Counted from the stretch's first letter, positions 1 to 9,815 are shown. The stretch: 64,000 bases of DNA from Paludibacteraceae bacterium (GCA_024693065.1 JAILLP010000018.1:62001-126000); one strand, 5' to 3'. The notes: generated by a model from the letters alone, not told the origin. Numbers and translations are program-made.

Positions 1-1894
1 CCACCGTGAAACCCCTGCCCTTGGATTTGACGGAGTAGGAGAACTTCAGTTCCTTCTTCTCGTTCGGATTCAGGTTCAGCTTCCAGGTGAGTTTACCCTC
101 TTTCTCGTCCACTTCGGCTCCACCGTTGTCTATCAGTACGACCTTGACGTCGTCCGATGTGGAGACAGGGAATTGGTCCTCCACCGTGATCTTCACCTGC
201 TTCGATTTGTTGTTCTTCACCGTGATCAGCCATTCACGCTCCACCTTGTCGGATGTTTTTATCAGTCCCTTGGAGGCGTAGGTCTTCAGGTCCTTGCGGT
301 CCACCGCCAGCTCCCTGTCCTTTCCGATGGAGAGGTTCAGCGTGTCCTCCACCTGTCTGGCGTTGATGAAGCTTTCACCCATGTAGACGTTATTGAGGTA
401 TATCTTCACGTTTCCGTCGATCAAGTCCAGCTTTTTCCAGTTCGGGATGGAGGCCACCATGTAGACGTCCTTCGAGAGTTTTGGGACGGCGAAGTAGTTG
501 TATTCCGCATCGACAAGGATATCCTTCACCATCACCTCATGGTCCGCACCATCGTCCGGAATCGTGTTCTTTCCAGGCACATTGTCCGTAACGTTGCGGA
601 TAATCATGAGCGGGATGTCCGATTCGATGCCGCTCTTGGGTTTATGCTCGATAGGGATAACGACAAGGGCGTTCGACGATCTGTTTTGGTCAATATAGTT
701 CAGGTACTTCTTGTCCATTCGGTTCTCCATCACCTTGGAGGAGTTGGTCTCCATATTGACATTCTTGATGACCGCATTTTTCCCGTCGACTGAGCTTTGG
801 GCAGTCTTATAGCCTGTATAGTCATATTTCACGGTACTATTTTTCGGCACCAGCAACTCGTAGTAACCGTTGGCGTCGGTCTGGGTCTTACGGTCTTCGC
901 CGCAGGTCACCAAGGCATCCTTCAGCGGACCTTTCTTGTCACGCACCACACCCATCACCTTCACATATGGATTGTCGTTTGAGACGGAGTGGATTTTTTT
1001 TCCGATATATTGGCCGGAAGGGATATTATAGCGTCCCAGCTCAGGTTTCTCGTTGCTCACACTCGGGTCGTTTTGCGACAGGATGAGGTCCACGTTCGGC
1101 CACATCTCCTTGCTACCTTGGCTGATGTAAGCTTTCTGTACCAGGTGCAATTTCGTGTCGTTTCTGTCGATGCGGGCTTCGTAGAAGGGCATCCAAGCTG
1201 CGTTCTTCACGAAATAGCTGATCTCCAGCTCACAGTTCGTACCATAAGGTGCGTCCAGGGTGACCAGCACGACGCTCATCGGCTCCATCTGCTTCTCGTA
1301 GAGCAGGTTGACCTTCTGCTCGTTCACTACCAGTTCGTCCTGGCACTTCCTGATCTTCTGTTGGTAGGCATATTGCATGTTGATGATCTCGTTGAGGTCT
1401 TTGCGCACATACGAAGTGATGCCTTGCAGGGTAGGGGCCGTGAAACCGTTGTCACCACCGATGTTGTTGCTCTTCAGGATCAGTTCACGTTCCTTGTCGA
1501 GCACACCGCTCTTGCCCATCAGTATGTCGATGGAGTCCCGTAGCGCGGCGGAGCGTCTCGTCAGGTCCTCCACCTCCTTGCCGATCTGCTTGCGGTCAGG
1601 AATCTCCACGTCGTACTTGATAGAGGCGAGCGTCACGCTACCCCCCCTCACGCCCACCTGTATGGAGTTTTGTTCCAGTAAGGGAGTCAGCAGAGGAATC
1701 TTCACCTCCGTCGTGCCGCTCTTAGCGTTCACGTTGGCGGTACGTTTCACCATGGCGCCTGTGGCATATACCATCACTTCCTTGATCTGTGACCGTGCCT
1801 CGGTGGCGGCGGCTACCCCGTCAAAGGCATGGAATGAGAGACATCCCAACAATAGGAAACTATAAACCTTCATGCGTTTCATCGTATGTTTCAT
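1..1894 (-). CDS. Mucoidy inhibitor MuiA-like protein (DUF4140/DUF4139), C-terminus cut by window edge
   Basis: The minus-strand frame opens at ATG 1892-1894 and stays open to the left edge, so the stop lies outside the window. About 630 residues are visible. A signal peptide (MKHTMKRMKVYSFLLLGC...) is followed by a DUF4140-like N-terminal part with a coiled-coil stretch. A DUF4139 segment comes next (around WMPFYEARID), then one carboxypeptidase-regulatory-like beta domain (VVRDKKGPLKDALV), then the rest of DUF4139 (EREWLITVKNNKS...LTWKLNLNPNEKKELKFSYSV). The last visible residues are probably close to the true end. It is a tandem paralogue of the next gene, whose start is only 4 bases upstream, so the two are likely co-transcribed. 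Family members are exported; their biochemical role is unknown despite the mucoidy name. Confidence 0.85.
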   Translation of the reverse strand, partial: MKHTMKRMKVYSFLLLGCLSFHAFDGVAAATEARSQIKEVMVYATGAMVKRTANVNAKSGTTEVKIPLLTPLLEQNSIQVGVRGGSVTLASIKYDVEIPDRKQIGKEVEDLTRRSAALRDSIDILMGKSGVLDKERELILKSNNIGGDNGFTAPTLQGITSYVRKDLNEIINMQYAYQQKIRKCQDELVVNEQKVNLLYEKQMEPMSVVLVTLDAPYGTNCELEISYFVKNAAWMPFYEARIDRNDTKLHLVQKAYISQGSKEMWPNVDLILSQNDPSVSNEKPELGRYNIPSGQYIGKKIHSVSNDNPYVKVMGVVRDKKGPLKDALVTCGEDRKTQTDANGYYELLVPKNSTVKYDYTGYKTAQSSVDGKNAVIKNVNMETNSSKVMENRMDKKYLNYIDQNRSSNALVVIPIEHKPKSGIESDIPLMIIRNVTDNVPGKNTIPDDGADHEVMVKDILVDAEYNYFAVPKLSKDVYMVASIPNWKKLDLIDGNVKIYLNNVYMGESFINARQVEDTLNLSIGKDRELAVDRKDLKTYASKGLIKTSDKVEREWLITVKNNKSKQVKITVEDQFPVSTSDDVKVVLIDNGGAEVDEKEGKLTWKLNLNPNEKKELKFSYSVKSKGRGFTV

Positions 1895-1898
1895 TATC

Positions 1899-4307
1899 TT
1901 ATAAATCATTATTGTTCGATATGATATATTGGTAGTAGTTATTCTTTATGGAGACCTCGTATTGGAGGTTGATGACCTTTTTCTCCCCTGGCGCAAGTTT
2001 CACTTCCCATGTGAGTCTGCCAGTCTTCTCGTTCACCTTCGCTTGGGAGGACTCTATGAGGTTCACCTTGACGTCCGAGTGGGTGGAGACAGGAATTTGG
2101 TCCTCGACGGTGACGTCCACCGTGAAGTCCTTGTTGTTCTTCACGATGATCTCCCATTCCCGCAGAACCTTATTAGAGGTTCTCAGCAGGCTCTTGCCCT
2201 TATTGGTCGCCTTCAGCCTGCGTTCTACGCCGATGTTCTTTTCGATGCCAACGGAGAAGTGCAGGGTGTCTTCGATCGCTACCGGGGTCCAGTAGGATTC
2301 CCCGATGTACGTGTTGTTATGGAAGAGTCTCAGCTTGCCTTTCAGCAGTTCATACTTCTTCCAATCAGGCACTTCCGCCAGCATGAAGACATTCGGGGAG
2401 AGTTTAGGGGCGGTGTAGTAGGTATATTTGGCAGGGATGGACTCCGTGCCGATCATCGCCTCATGCTCCGAGCCGTCGGAAGGGATGGAGTTCAGTGTGG
2501 TAGCCTCCGCTGTGTAATCCTTCAGTTGGGAGAAGGTGGAGAGGTATAGCCCCGATCCATATTCTTTGCTCCTCGTGGTGATCATGACGACACCGTTCGC
2601 CGCACGTGCGCCATAGATGGCGTTGGATGACGCATCATTCAAGACCTCCATCGAAACGATATCATCCGGATTGATGGATGCCAACGGATTGTCGCTGCCG
2701 GAACCACCGCTTACAGGTATGCCGTCCACAACATAGAGCGGTTCGTTACTCCCCGTAAGGGAACTTACACCTCTGATTCTGATGCTGGAAGAACTTCCCG
2801 GAGCGGCCTTCAAACGACTTTCACCTACGCTGCTGGTGGATGCGGAGAGCTCATTTTTATTGGATCTTTTATGTTTTTTCCCATAGGCCGCTTCGACTTG
2901 AACTTCTTCAAGTTCCGCCTCTTCCATCTCCAGCATGATTTCAATTGTCCTTGAGTAGTTCATGTTGTCTATTTGCACTTTTTTGGTGTTATACCCCATG
3001 GATGATATTTCCAACACATTCCCGACCATTGCCTCTATCTCAAAATAGCCGTTTTCATCGGTGATTTCAAAATTATCCGTGTTCACAACTACCACATCCG
3101 CACCTGGTAATGGACCCAATTTGTCCATCACTCTTCCTTTCACCTTGACTCCCCGGCCATAGATGTTCATGCTGTTTTCCACCATCGTGACATTCAGCAC
3201 CTGCATATTCCCCTTGTCGGCGGATAGGGTCACATCTTTATGGCTAGCGTGGGAGAATGTCAATTCGGAGTTCTCCGGCACTAAAATCTGGTAGAAACCA
3301 GACTCGTCCGTTTGGGTGGTTTGGTTATTCTTTGCGCGCACCATCACACCAGGGATGCTTCCTCTGGCGTCTCGCACGTTACCCATCACCTTTATCATGT
3401 TCTTCCCCGAGGATGTCGTGTTTGTCCGTTGTTTTGTGGAATTGGGCACAGTGTAGCGCTTGAGTTCAGGCTTCGAGTTGCTCTCGGACGGGTTGGTTCT
3501 GGTGACGGTCAGCTTCACATCGTTCCAGTCTTCCTTGGAGTTTTGGTGCACAATCACCTTTTTAGACACCTCCATCATAGGTTTGTCCTCCGCGATCTTC
3601 AACTCATAGAAAGGGTCCCATTTTGCCTCCTCCACTACGTAGCTGAGTTCGATCTCCGTTTCGGCGGGAGCATCCGCCACCAAAGAGATATAGACCACCC
3701 CTTTCGGCACCATGGAGCGTTCGTCCAATATCTTGATCTGCTGACCGATGGTCTGCGCCTCCAGCTCATACTGTTTCTGTTTCTTTGCATAATTCATTTG
3801 GAGGTCCACGATCTCGTCAAGGTCCTTACGCAGGTAGGCGGCCACACCGCTCAATTGCGCATCGTTGAAACCTTTTTTCCCTCCGATGTCATCGTTTGAG
3901 AGGAGGATGGAACGCTCATGGTCCAACACGCTGCTGAAGTATTGTATCAGGCTGATGGAGTCTTTGTACATCTTAGAGAGCTTGCCCAACGAATCGCTGG
4001 TTTGCGAGATCACCTTGCGGTTCGGCATCTCAATCTGCGCATCCACCTTGCCCAATTTGATGTCGGTGTTGGAGATTCCCACCTGCAGGGTCTTCTGGTT
4101 GAACACCGGACTGAGCATCGGCACCTTGACCACCGTCACGCCCGCCGGCACCTTCACGATCCCTTTTCGGTCCACCAACGCACCCTGTTTGTATATCGTC
4201 ACCTTATCGATGGTTGACGGAACAGTCAACGTGTCGGCGAACACACTGTTCGACAACACAATAAACAACAACGAGACTATTAACTGAATGATCGATTTCT
4301 TATGCAT
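1899..4307 (-). CDS. MuiA-like (DUF4140/DUF4139) exported protein with two regulatory-like domains and a TonB plug insert
   Basis: 802 aa with a clear signal peptide (IIQLIVSLLFIVLSNSVFA). DUF4140 covers roughly residues 30-195 and includes helical coiled-coil segments. DUF4139 begins near 200 and is interrupted at about 305 by an insert. The insert holds two CarboxypepD_reg-like domains (about 308-385 and 390-475) and a SusC-type TonB plug (about 485-580) with the hallmarks IRIRGVSSL, EPLYVVDGIP, INPDDIVSMEVLNDASSNAI and YGARAANGVVMITT. DUF4139 resumes to residue 802. There is no beta-barrel domain, so it is not a TonB receptor. It is the first gene of a two-gene run with its paralogue. A TATCTTTG box lies about 110 bases upstream. 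The domain assignment is by motif recognition; the function of the plug here is unknown. Confidence 0.88.
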   Translation of the reverse strand: MHKKSIIQLIVSLLFIVLSNSVFADTLTVPSTIDKVTIYKQGALVDRKGIVKVPAGVTVVKVPMLSPVFNQKTLQVGISNTDIKLGKVDAQIEMPNRKVISQTSDSLGKLSKMYKDSISLIQYFSSVLDHERSILLSNDDIGGKKGFNDAQLSGVAAYLRKDLDEIVDLQMNYAKKQKQYELEAQTIGQQIKILDERSMVPKGVVYISLVADAPAETEIELSYVVEEAKWDPFYELKIAEDKPMMEVSKKVIVHQNSKEDWNDVKLTVTRTNPSESNSKPELKRYTVPNSTKQRTNTTSSGKNMIKVMGNVRDARGSIPGVMVRAKNNQTTQTDESGFYQILVPENSELTFSHASHKDVTLSADKGNMQVLNVTMVENSMNIYGRGVKVKGRVMDKLGPLPGADVVVVNTDNFEITDENGYFEIEAMVGNVLEISSMGYNTKKVQIDNMNYSRTIEIMLEMEEAELEEVQVEAAYGKKHKRSNKNELSASTSSVGESRLKAAPGSSSSIRIRGVSSLTGSNEPLYVVDGIPVSGGSGSDNPLASINPDDIVSMEVLNDASSNAIYGARAANGVVMITTRSKEYGSGLYLSTFSQLKDYTAEATTLNSIPSDGSEHEAMIGTESIPAKYTYYTAPKLSPNVFMLAEVPDWKKYELLKGKLRLFHNNTYIGESYWTPVAIEDTLHFSVGIEKNIGVERRLKATNKGKSLLRTSNKVLREWEIIVKNNKDFTVDVTVEDQIPVSTHSDVKVNLIESSQAKVNEKTGRLTWEVKLAPGEKKVINLQYEVSIKNNYYQYIISNNNDL

Positions 4308-4419
4308 AATTGTACTAAGAATAATATACGATAGGCATATAAATCAGCTACTTCTATAAGTCGAAAGATTCATATAACCGAACCAATTAAGGAAAATCCA
4401 TTTTACAAAAACATCCTTC

Positions 4420-4427
4420 CAAAGATA
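4420..4427 (-). promoter_or_regulatory. Bacteroidetes -7 promoter box for the MuiA-like pair
   Basis: Read on the minus strand this is TATCTTTG, a full match to the TAnnTTTG -7 consensus. The leader to the ATG at 4307 would be about 105 nt. The interval 4308-4560 otherwise shows no gene. Confidence 0.5.
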
Positions 4428-4560
4428 GTGGAATCGTTTTTAAAAGGAAATATTTACACACGAAAAATAAGATTTCTCTCGTATAATCTTGATTTTTTCC
4501 TCCGCCGATTTATGTGAAAACATCCTACATGAAGAAAAAACGAACCTACACCAAGCTGAA

Positions 4561-5520
4561 TTATTTTCCTCCAACAAATCGTTTATAAGCCTTACAAAAC
4601 AAGGAATTGACCCTCTCCACCCTCCGGTAGGCCCTCGGCTCGGTGGCGAACTGCTTGTACGAGTTGGCGATCTGCGGATCCATGCTCCCCTCGAAGTCGA
4701 ACGCCTTCGTCTTGCCCTGCAGGAACTGCAGCGTGCGCCAGACCATCAGCGTGGAGGCGCCGGAAGCCTTGAATGCGGGATGGATGGCGGGTATCAGGTA
4801 GTAGGCGAACCGCTCGTCCCACACGAAGAAAAGGGCGCTGTGGAGGTTGCCCTCCGCATCATGGACGGTGATGATTCTCCCCTGCCCCCTCTCGATCGCT
4901 TTGCGGCAGACCGTCTCCTCCAGCAGGCGGGAGTTGATGTTGGCGCGTCCGCGGAGCCTCAACGTCTCGGTATGGAACTCGTGGAAGGCGGAGACATCCA
5001 TGTCCCAACCCACCTGCAGTCCGTTGCGCTCCGCCTTGCGGATGTGACGTTGCTTGGCGGAGGTGAACCGCTTGAAGAGGCTCTCTAGATCCGAGATGAC
5101 GGGGATGATGTACGTAACCCTTTCGGAGACGTGGTAGCCCGCCTCCTCGAAGAGCGCGTGATGCCTGAACGTCGGATCGAAATCCTGCATGTACCAATCC
5201 ACATTCAAAGCCTTCAACTGGGCGAGTATATTCTCACAAACCCTGCGTTCGAAAGCATCCTTGCCGGCCTCGTCCAACCCCTCAGGGTAGAAAAAATGGA
5301 TACCGTTGTTTTGGGAAAAGACCGGTTGCAGGATAATCTTGAGGAAGTACTTGCGCACCCACAGATAGGGCATGGCGCCACGCACCTCCCCCTCCTCCTC
5401 GACGAGCAGGACGTCCCACTCCTTGCCCACGCAGATGGCCTCCATCCACCAATATTGAGCAAAGAGCGGCACCTCGGGATGCCGCTCACACGCAAGACGA
5501 TATTTCTCTTTATTATTCAC
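4561..5520 (-). CDS. GNAT/FemAB-like acyltransferase-fold protein
   Basis: 319 aa, no signal peptide. The protein has the two-lobed layout of the FemAB/BioF2-like GNAT superfamily: an N-terminal lobe (LFAQYWWMEAICVGKEWDVLLVEEEGEVRGAMPY) and a C-terminal lobe (KQRHIRKAERNGLQV...FHTETLRLRG...HSALFFVWDERFAYYLIPA). A basic RHIRKAER segment in the middle is typical of these proteins. Its ATG (5518-5520) abuts the stop of cstA (5521-5523), so the two are almost certainly one transcript. The substrate is unknown; relatives include cell-wall amino-acyl and lipid-linked acyl transferases. No terminator is obvious downstream. Confidence 0.75.
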   Translation of the reverse strand: MNNKEKYRLACERHPEVPLFAQYWWMEAICVGKEWDVLLVEEEGEVRGAMPYLWVRKYFLKIILQPVFSQNNGIHFFYPEGLDEAGKDAFERRVCENILAQLKALNVDWYMQDFDPTFRHHALFEEAGYHVSERVTYIIPVISDLESLFKRFTSAKQRHIRKAERNGLQVGWDMDVSAFHEFHTETLRLRGRANINSRLLEETVCRKAIERGQGRIITVHDAEGNLHSALFFVWDERFAYYLIPAIHPAFKASGASTLMVWRTLQFLQGKTKAFDFEGSMDPQIANSYKQFATEPRAYRRVERVNSLFCKAYKRFVGGK

Positions 5521-6975
5521 TTACGACTCCACCTGCTTGCTACCCTTCTTGTTGTACCACAAGAAGAAAATGACACAAGAAGCCACAGCGGCGATAGCGC
5601 CCACCGTATAGCCAATCACTGGCTCCAATCCCATGCAATCCTTCGCGATGAGCAGGAAGGTGACGCTGACCGTCGTCATGAAGACGGCAGGAACGAAGGT
5701 GATCCAGAAGCATTTCTTGTGCAACACCAGATAGACCGTGATGGTCCACAACGTGAAGACGGACAAGGTCTGGTTGCTCCACCCGAAGTAGTTCCATATC
5801 ACATTGAATCCCTGTGGATTGGAGATATTGAAGGAGAGAAGTCCCATGGTTATCGCAAACATCGGCACGCAGATATAGAGACGCTTGCGGATGCTCTTCT
5901 GCTCCAGGTGGAGGAACTCCGCCACGATCAGACGAGCGGAACGCAAGGCGGTGTCACCACTCGTGATTGGGGCGGCTACGACACCCATCAGCGCCAAGAT
6001 ACCTCCGACGAGGCCCAACCAACCCTCGCTGACCGCCGTGACCACCTGCGGAGCCTGAAGCGACGTCTCAACACCTAACTCCTCCGCTCCTCCTCCGTAG
6101 AAGAAGTACATGGAGATGGTGGCCCAGATCAGGGCGACGATACCCTCCGTGATCATACCGCCATAGAAGACCGGACGGCCATACTTCTCGTTCTTGATGC
6201 AACGCGCCATCAGCGGGCTCTGGGTCGCATGGAAACCACTGATCGCACCGCAGGCGATCGTGATGAACAAGGCAGGGAAAATATCCTTCCCGTTGAACGA
6301 AAGGGTGGATACGCCCGTCTCATACAACTCAGGCAACGATGGCCATTTAATGAAGAGGTTGGCGCCCAAGGCGACCGCCATGAAGATGATGGCGAAGGCG
6401 AAGATAGGATAAATCTTACCGATGATCTTATCGATAGGCATCAAGGTGGCTATCAGATAGTAGAGGAAGATGATGCCGCACCACACATAGACCGAATTGC
6501 CGATGAAATCCTGTGTCATGTTCCCTAAGATGAGCGCTGGGCTATAGACAAAGACCGCACCGACCATCAACATCAGGAAGACCGTGAAGATCAACATCAC
6601 CTTCTTCGTGTTCTGACCCAAGTATTTACCGATCAATTCGGGCAATCCAGCCCCTCCGTTGCGGATGGACAACATGCCGCTGAGGTAATCGTGTACCGCA
6701 CCCGCGAAGATACACCCCAAGACAATCCACAGGTAGGCGGAAGGCCCGAACTTGGCGCCCATGATGGCTCCGAAGATAGGACCCGTCCCCGCGATGTTCA
6801 GGAACTGAATCATGAAAATCTTCCATGTGGGCAATGGAATATAGTCCACACCATCCTGCATGGAAAGTGCAGGAGTAACCCTACTTGGGTCCGGGGAGAA
6901 AATCCTCTCCACTAATTTTCCATAAAAGAGATAGCCGGCCACCAACGCCAGCATCGAAATAATAAACGTTACCAT
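5521..6975 (-). CDS. cstA: Carbon starvation protein CstA-family transporter
   Basis: 484 aa and almost entirely hydrophobic, with about a dozen membrane segments. The N-terminus carries the CstA hallmarks: MLALVAGYLFYGKLVERIF, FMIQFLNIAGTGPIFGAI and FAGAVHDYLSGMLSIRNGG. It is shorter than the roughly 700-aa E. coli CstA, as is usual in Bacteroidetes. CstA/BtsT proteins import pyruvate or peptides; the substrate here is inferred only from family. The gene is divergent from the mscS-like gene, and the spacer between them contains nested inverted repeats. It is followed directly by the GNAT gene. Confidence 0.93.
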   Translation of the reverse strand: MVTFIISMLALVAGYLFYGKLVERIFSPDPSRVTPALSMQDGVDYIPLPTWKIFMIQFLNIAGTGPIFGAIMGAKFGPSAYLWIVLGCIFAGAVHDYLSGMLSIRNGGAGLPELIGKYLGQNTKKVMLIFTVFLMLMVGAVFVYSPALILGNMTQDFIGNSVYVWCGIIFLYYLIATLMPIDKIIGKIYPIFAFAIIFMAVALGANLFIKWPSLPELYETGVSTLSFNGKDIFPALFITIACGAISGFHATQSPLMARCIKNEKYGRPVFYGGMITEGIVALIWATISMYFFYGGGAEELGVETSLQAPQVVTAVSEGWLGLVGGILALMGVVAAPITSGDTALRSARLIVAEFLHLEQKSIRKRLYICVPMFAITMGLLSFNISNPQGFNVIWNYFGWSNQTLSVFTLWTITVYLVLHKKCFWITFVPAVFMTTVSVTFLLIAKDCMGLEPVIGYTVGAIAAVASCVIFFLWYNKKGSKQVES

Positions 6976-7049
6976 TTGAACTATATTTTAGACGGACTCT
7001 CCAAATCACTTCTCAAGCCCATTGTTTTGTCCTTTTTATTGATAACGGT

Positions 7050-7117
7050 GAATTCCATGGCATCACCATGCATCGTAATCTCCACAAAATTACGATATTT
7101 TTATATTCATGGAATTC
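7050..7117. promoter_or_regulatory. Nested inverted repeats in the cstA / mscS-like divergent spacer
   Basis: The outer arms are GAATTCCATG at 7050-7059 and CATGGAATTC at 7108-7117, a perfect 10-bp inverted repeat. Nested inside are TCGTAAT at 7073-7079 and ATTACGA at 7089-7095, a perfect 7-bp inverted repeat. The inner pair surrounds the minus-strand box TAATTTTG (7085-7092) that probably drives cstA. The layout suits an operator or DNA-looping site; no regulator is identified. Confidence 0.45.
7085..7092 (-). promoter_or_regulatory. -7 promoter box for cstA
   Basis: Minus-strand TAATTTTG matches TAnnTTTG. The leader to the cstA ATG at 6975 would be about 100 nt. The box lies inside the inner inverted repeat. 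Confidence 0.5.
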
Positions 7118-7137
7118 TGTGGGACGATTTATTATTG

Positions 7138-7145
7138 TATTTTTG
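7138..7145 (+). promoter_or_regulatory. -7 promoter box for the MscS-like channel gene
   Basis: TATTTTTG matches TAnnTTTG. A start site near 7152 leaves a leader of about 24 nt to ATG 7176, which supports that start over the GTG at 7164. Confidence 0.5.
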
Positions 7146-7175
7146 TGAAGCTAACTAATTCCAGTGTATGATTAT

Positions 7176-9815
7176 ATGATAAACGGCAAATTGAAGAAAT
7201 TAATATTCGCTGCGCTGTTCGCCTTCCTGGCGGTTCCTGCCTCCGCAGTGCTGAAGGAGAAAGACCTCGAACAAACCTTGATGGTGCTCCTGATGGAGCT
7301 GGAAACCTACAACACGGAGCAGCAGGAGATGATGAAGCGGTACAACGTGATCAGCAAGATGCAGCACCAGAACCTCATCAACACCATGCAGAAGAGCGAG
7401 CAGACCGCCCTCATGCTCTACTCCCAGAAGCAGGACTACACCTTCGACCTCGCCTATGCCTGCCACGAGGCGACCCAGCAATACAATAATTTCTCGAAGA
7501 ATATGCTTCCCTTCCAGAAAATACAGGACATGTATAGGGTGGAAGTGAACCGATACAATAACATCATCGACATCCTGGAGATGCTTCCTCCCCGCATCAG
7601 GAAGGGACATAACGCCAACGACACTGCCTTTAAGACCCCGATCACCCACGTCCGCATGAACCAGGAGGGGGAACTGATCGACTCGGTACGTGTGCTCCCC
7701 GCCCCGATCAAGACGGATGTGAAGGCATTGGCGGACAGCGCGAAGAAGAAGAACATATTCCTGCTAAGCGAACAGGGGCAGGTGTGCAGGGACTCTTGCC
7801 TCGCTTTGGCGAATATCATCCGTGACAACCTCGTCTACCTCTACAACGAAGTCTCCAAGGACAGCGAACACTACGAGTTCGTTTCCCAAAGGCTGAAGAA
7901 GGTGAACGACTACGCCATGGACCGCTACTCCGATATCAAGAAACTCATCTTCATCAACGGTGACGTGAACTACTTCACGATCCTCAAACGATGGGACTTC
8001 TACTACAACAACGCCAAGGAAGATATCATAGAGAAGTACACGCAACCTAAGAACAAAAGCGTGAAGTCGGAATGGCGCGGACCGATCGTCATCGGACTGG
8101 CCATCTTCATCGTCTTCTACTTGATCGTGGCATTCCTGCTCAGTAACGTCATCATCCGTTTTGCACTGCCTTCCCGCTTCAAGACGAATGTGTTCATCGC
8201 CAAGAAACCGTACTACATCTTGGCGTTCTCCTTCGTGCTCTTTGTCGTCGTGCTCCTAATCCTCAGGCTCTTCACCCTGCATAACTTCTTCATGATGGCG
8301 AGCGGACTGCTGATCGAGTACGCCGGACTCGTCTCGGCGGTGCTCTTCTCGTTGCTGATACGCTCCAGCGTCAAGCAGATAAAGAGCAGCTTCATCATCT
8401 ACACGCCTATCCTCCTGATGGGCTTCATCATCATCGTGTTCCGCATCATCTTCGTGACGAACAGCGTGGTGAGCATCCTATTCCCTCCCGTCCTGCTTCT
8501 CTTCACCATTTGGCAGACCATCTCACTGAAAAGGCATAGGAAAAAAATACATACCAGCGACGGACTGTACACGCTTGTCTCCCTCGTCATCATCATCACC
8601 AGTTGCGTCGCCAGCTGGTGCGGGTACTCCCTGCTCGCCGTGCAGATATTCATCTGGTGGCTGTTCCAGTTGATGGCGATACAGACCATCACCTGCCTCT
8701 ACTACCTCATCAAGAAATACGAGTTCCGCTTCCTCACCGCGCGGGCCATCAAGAAAGACGAGAGCTTGTCCCTCCGACAGGCTAGGCAACTGGCCTACGA
8801 AATGGTGCACCCGAACAAGCACACGTTGGGCGACCATATACGCATCACCTGGCCATACGACCTCTTCATCAAGACCCTGGTGCCTATCTTCATCATCAGC
8901 TCCGTCCTGATCTGCGTCGTGCTGGCAGCGGGCATCTTCGACCTCTCGGAGACCTTCAAGATCATGTTCTACACCAACTTCATCAACGTGGAGGGTGTAT
9001 GCCAACTCTCCCTCTTCAAGATGCTGGTCATCTCCGTCACCTTCTTCGTCTGCCGCTTCATCTGTTACGGAATGAAGGCGCTATACAAGCAATACCGCGT
9101 CAAACATTTCACCTTCAACGGGGAGGCCAACATCACGCTGGCGAACAACATCATCTCCATCCTCGTGTGGGGCGGATTCTTCATCTATGTCCTTGTCTTC
9201 CTGAAGGTGCCTAAGTCCGGCATCTCCATCGTGACGGCGGGCTTGGCGACAGGTATCGGTTTCGCCATGAAGGATGTCATCGAGAACTTCATCTACGGCC
9301 TCTCGCTCATGACGGGACGTGTCAGGGTGAACGACTATATCGAGTGCGACGGCGTCAGGGGAAGGGTGGACACCATCACCTACCAAAGCACGCAGATCGT
9401 CACCTTGGACGGCTGTGTCATCGCCTTCCTCAACACGACATTGTTCAACAAGACCTTCAAGAACCTCACCCGAAACCATGGGTACGAGTTCATCAAACTC
9501 TCCGTCGGCATCAGCTACGGTTCGGACATCGAGCAAGTCAGGAAGATGTTGGTGGAGGCGTTGACCGTACTGACCAAGGCGGACGAAACCGGCATCTCAC
9601 CTATCGAGCCTAACCGTGGCATCAACGTGATCGTCGACGAGTTCGGTGACAATAGCGTGGATCTCTTCGTCACCTTCTGGGGATTGGTGGAGAGGAAACT
9701 GTTCCTCTGTGGCAAGGCAAAGGAAATTATTTATAACACACTCAATTCTAACAACATAGGTATTCCATTCCCTCAGCGGACCGTCTATATCAAGGAGATG
9801 CCTACGGACAAATAA
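7176..9815 (+). CDS. Large MscS-family mechanosensitive channel
   Basis: 879 aa from ATG 7176; an in-frame GTG at 7164 would add four residues but leaves almost no leader. A signal peptide (LKKLIFAALFAFLAVPASA) precedes a long, mostly helical periplasmic region (about residues 25-290). About ten membrane helices follow, then the MscS core. The pore-lining helix and beta domain are recognisable in VTAGLATGIGFAMKDVIENF and YIECDGVRGRVDTITYQSTQI. The C-terminal cytoplasmic alpha/beta domain ends the protein. Size and layout resemble MscK/MscM-type channels that release solutes on hypo-osmotic shock. A rhomboid gene follows after 16 bases and is probably co-transcribed. Confidence 0.9.
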   Translation: MINGKLKKLIFAALFAFLAVPASAVLKEKDLEQTLMVLLMELETYNTEQQEMMKRYNVISKMQHQNLINTMQKSEQTALMLYSQKQDYTFDLAYACHEATQQYNNFSKNMLPFQKIQDMYRVEVNRYNNIIDILEMLPPRIRKGHNANDTAFKTPITHVRMNQEGELIDSVRVLPAPIKTDVKALADSAKKKNIFLLSEQGQVCRDSCLALANIIRDNLVYLYNEVSKDSEHYEFVSQRLKKVNDYAMDRYSDIKKLIFINGDVNYFTILKRWDFYYNNAKEDIIEKYTQPKNKSVKSEWRGPIVIGLAIFIVFYLIVAFLLSNVIIRFALPSRFKTNVFIAKKPYYILAFSFVLFVVVLLILRLFTLHNFFMMASGLLIEYAGLVSAVLFSLLIRSSVKQIKSSFIIYTPILLMGFIIIVFRIIFVTNSVVSILFPPVLLLFTIWQTISLKRHRKKIHTSDGLYTLVSLVIIITSCVASWCGYSLLAVQIFIWWLFQLMAIQTITCLYYLIKKYEFRFLTARAIKKDESLSLRQARQLAYEMVHPNKHTLGDHIRITWPYDLFIKTLVPIFIISSVLICVVLAAGIFDLSETFKIMFYTNFINVEGVCQLSLFKMLVISVTFFVCRFICYGMKALYKQYRVKHFTFNGEANITLANNIISILVWGGFFIYVLVFLKVPKSGISIVTAGLATGIGFAMKDVIENFIYGLSLMTGRVRVNDYIECDGVRGRVDTITYQSTQIVTLDGCVIAFLNTTLFNKTFKNLTRNHGYEFIKLSVGISYGSDIEQVRKMLVEALTVLTKADETGISPIEPNRGINVIVDEFGDNSVDLFVTFWGLVERKLFLCGKAKEIIYNTLNSNNIGIPFPQRTVYIKEMPTDK

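Noticed and set aside
87-1865. Several plus-strand open frames in the first 1.9 kb
   Set aside because: They are antisense to the MuiA-like gene, whose minus-strand frame is open to the window edge and homologous to the neighbouring paralogue.
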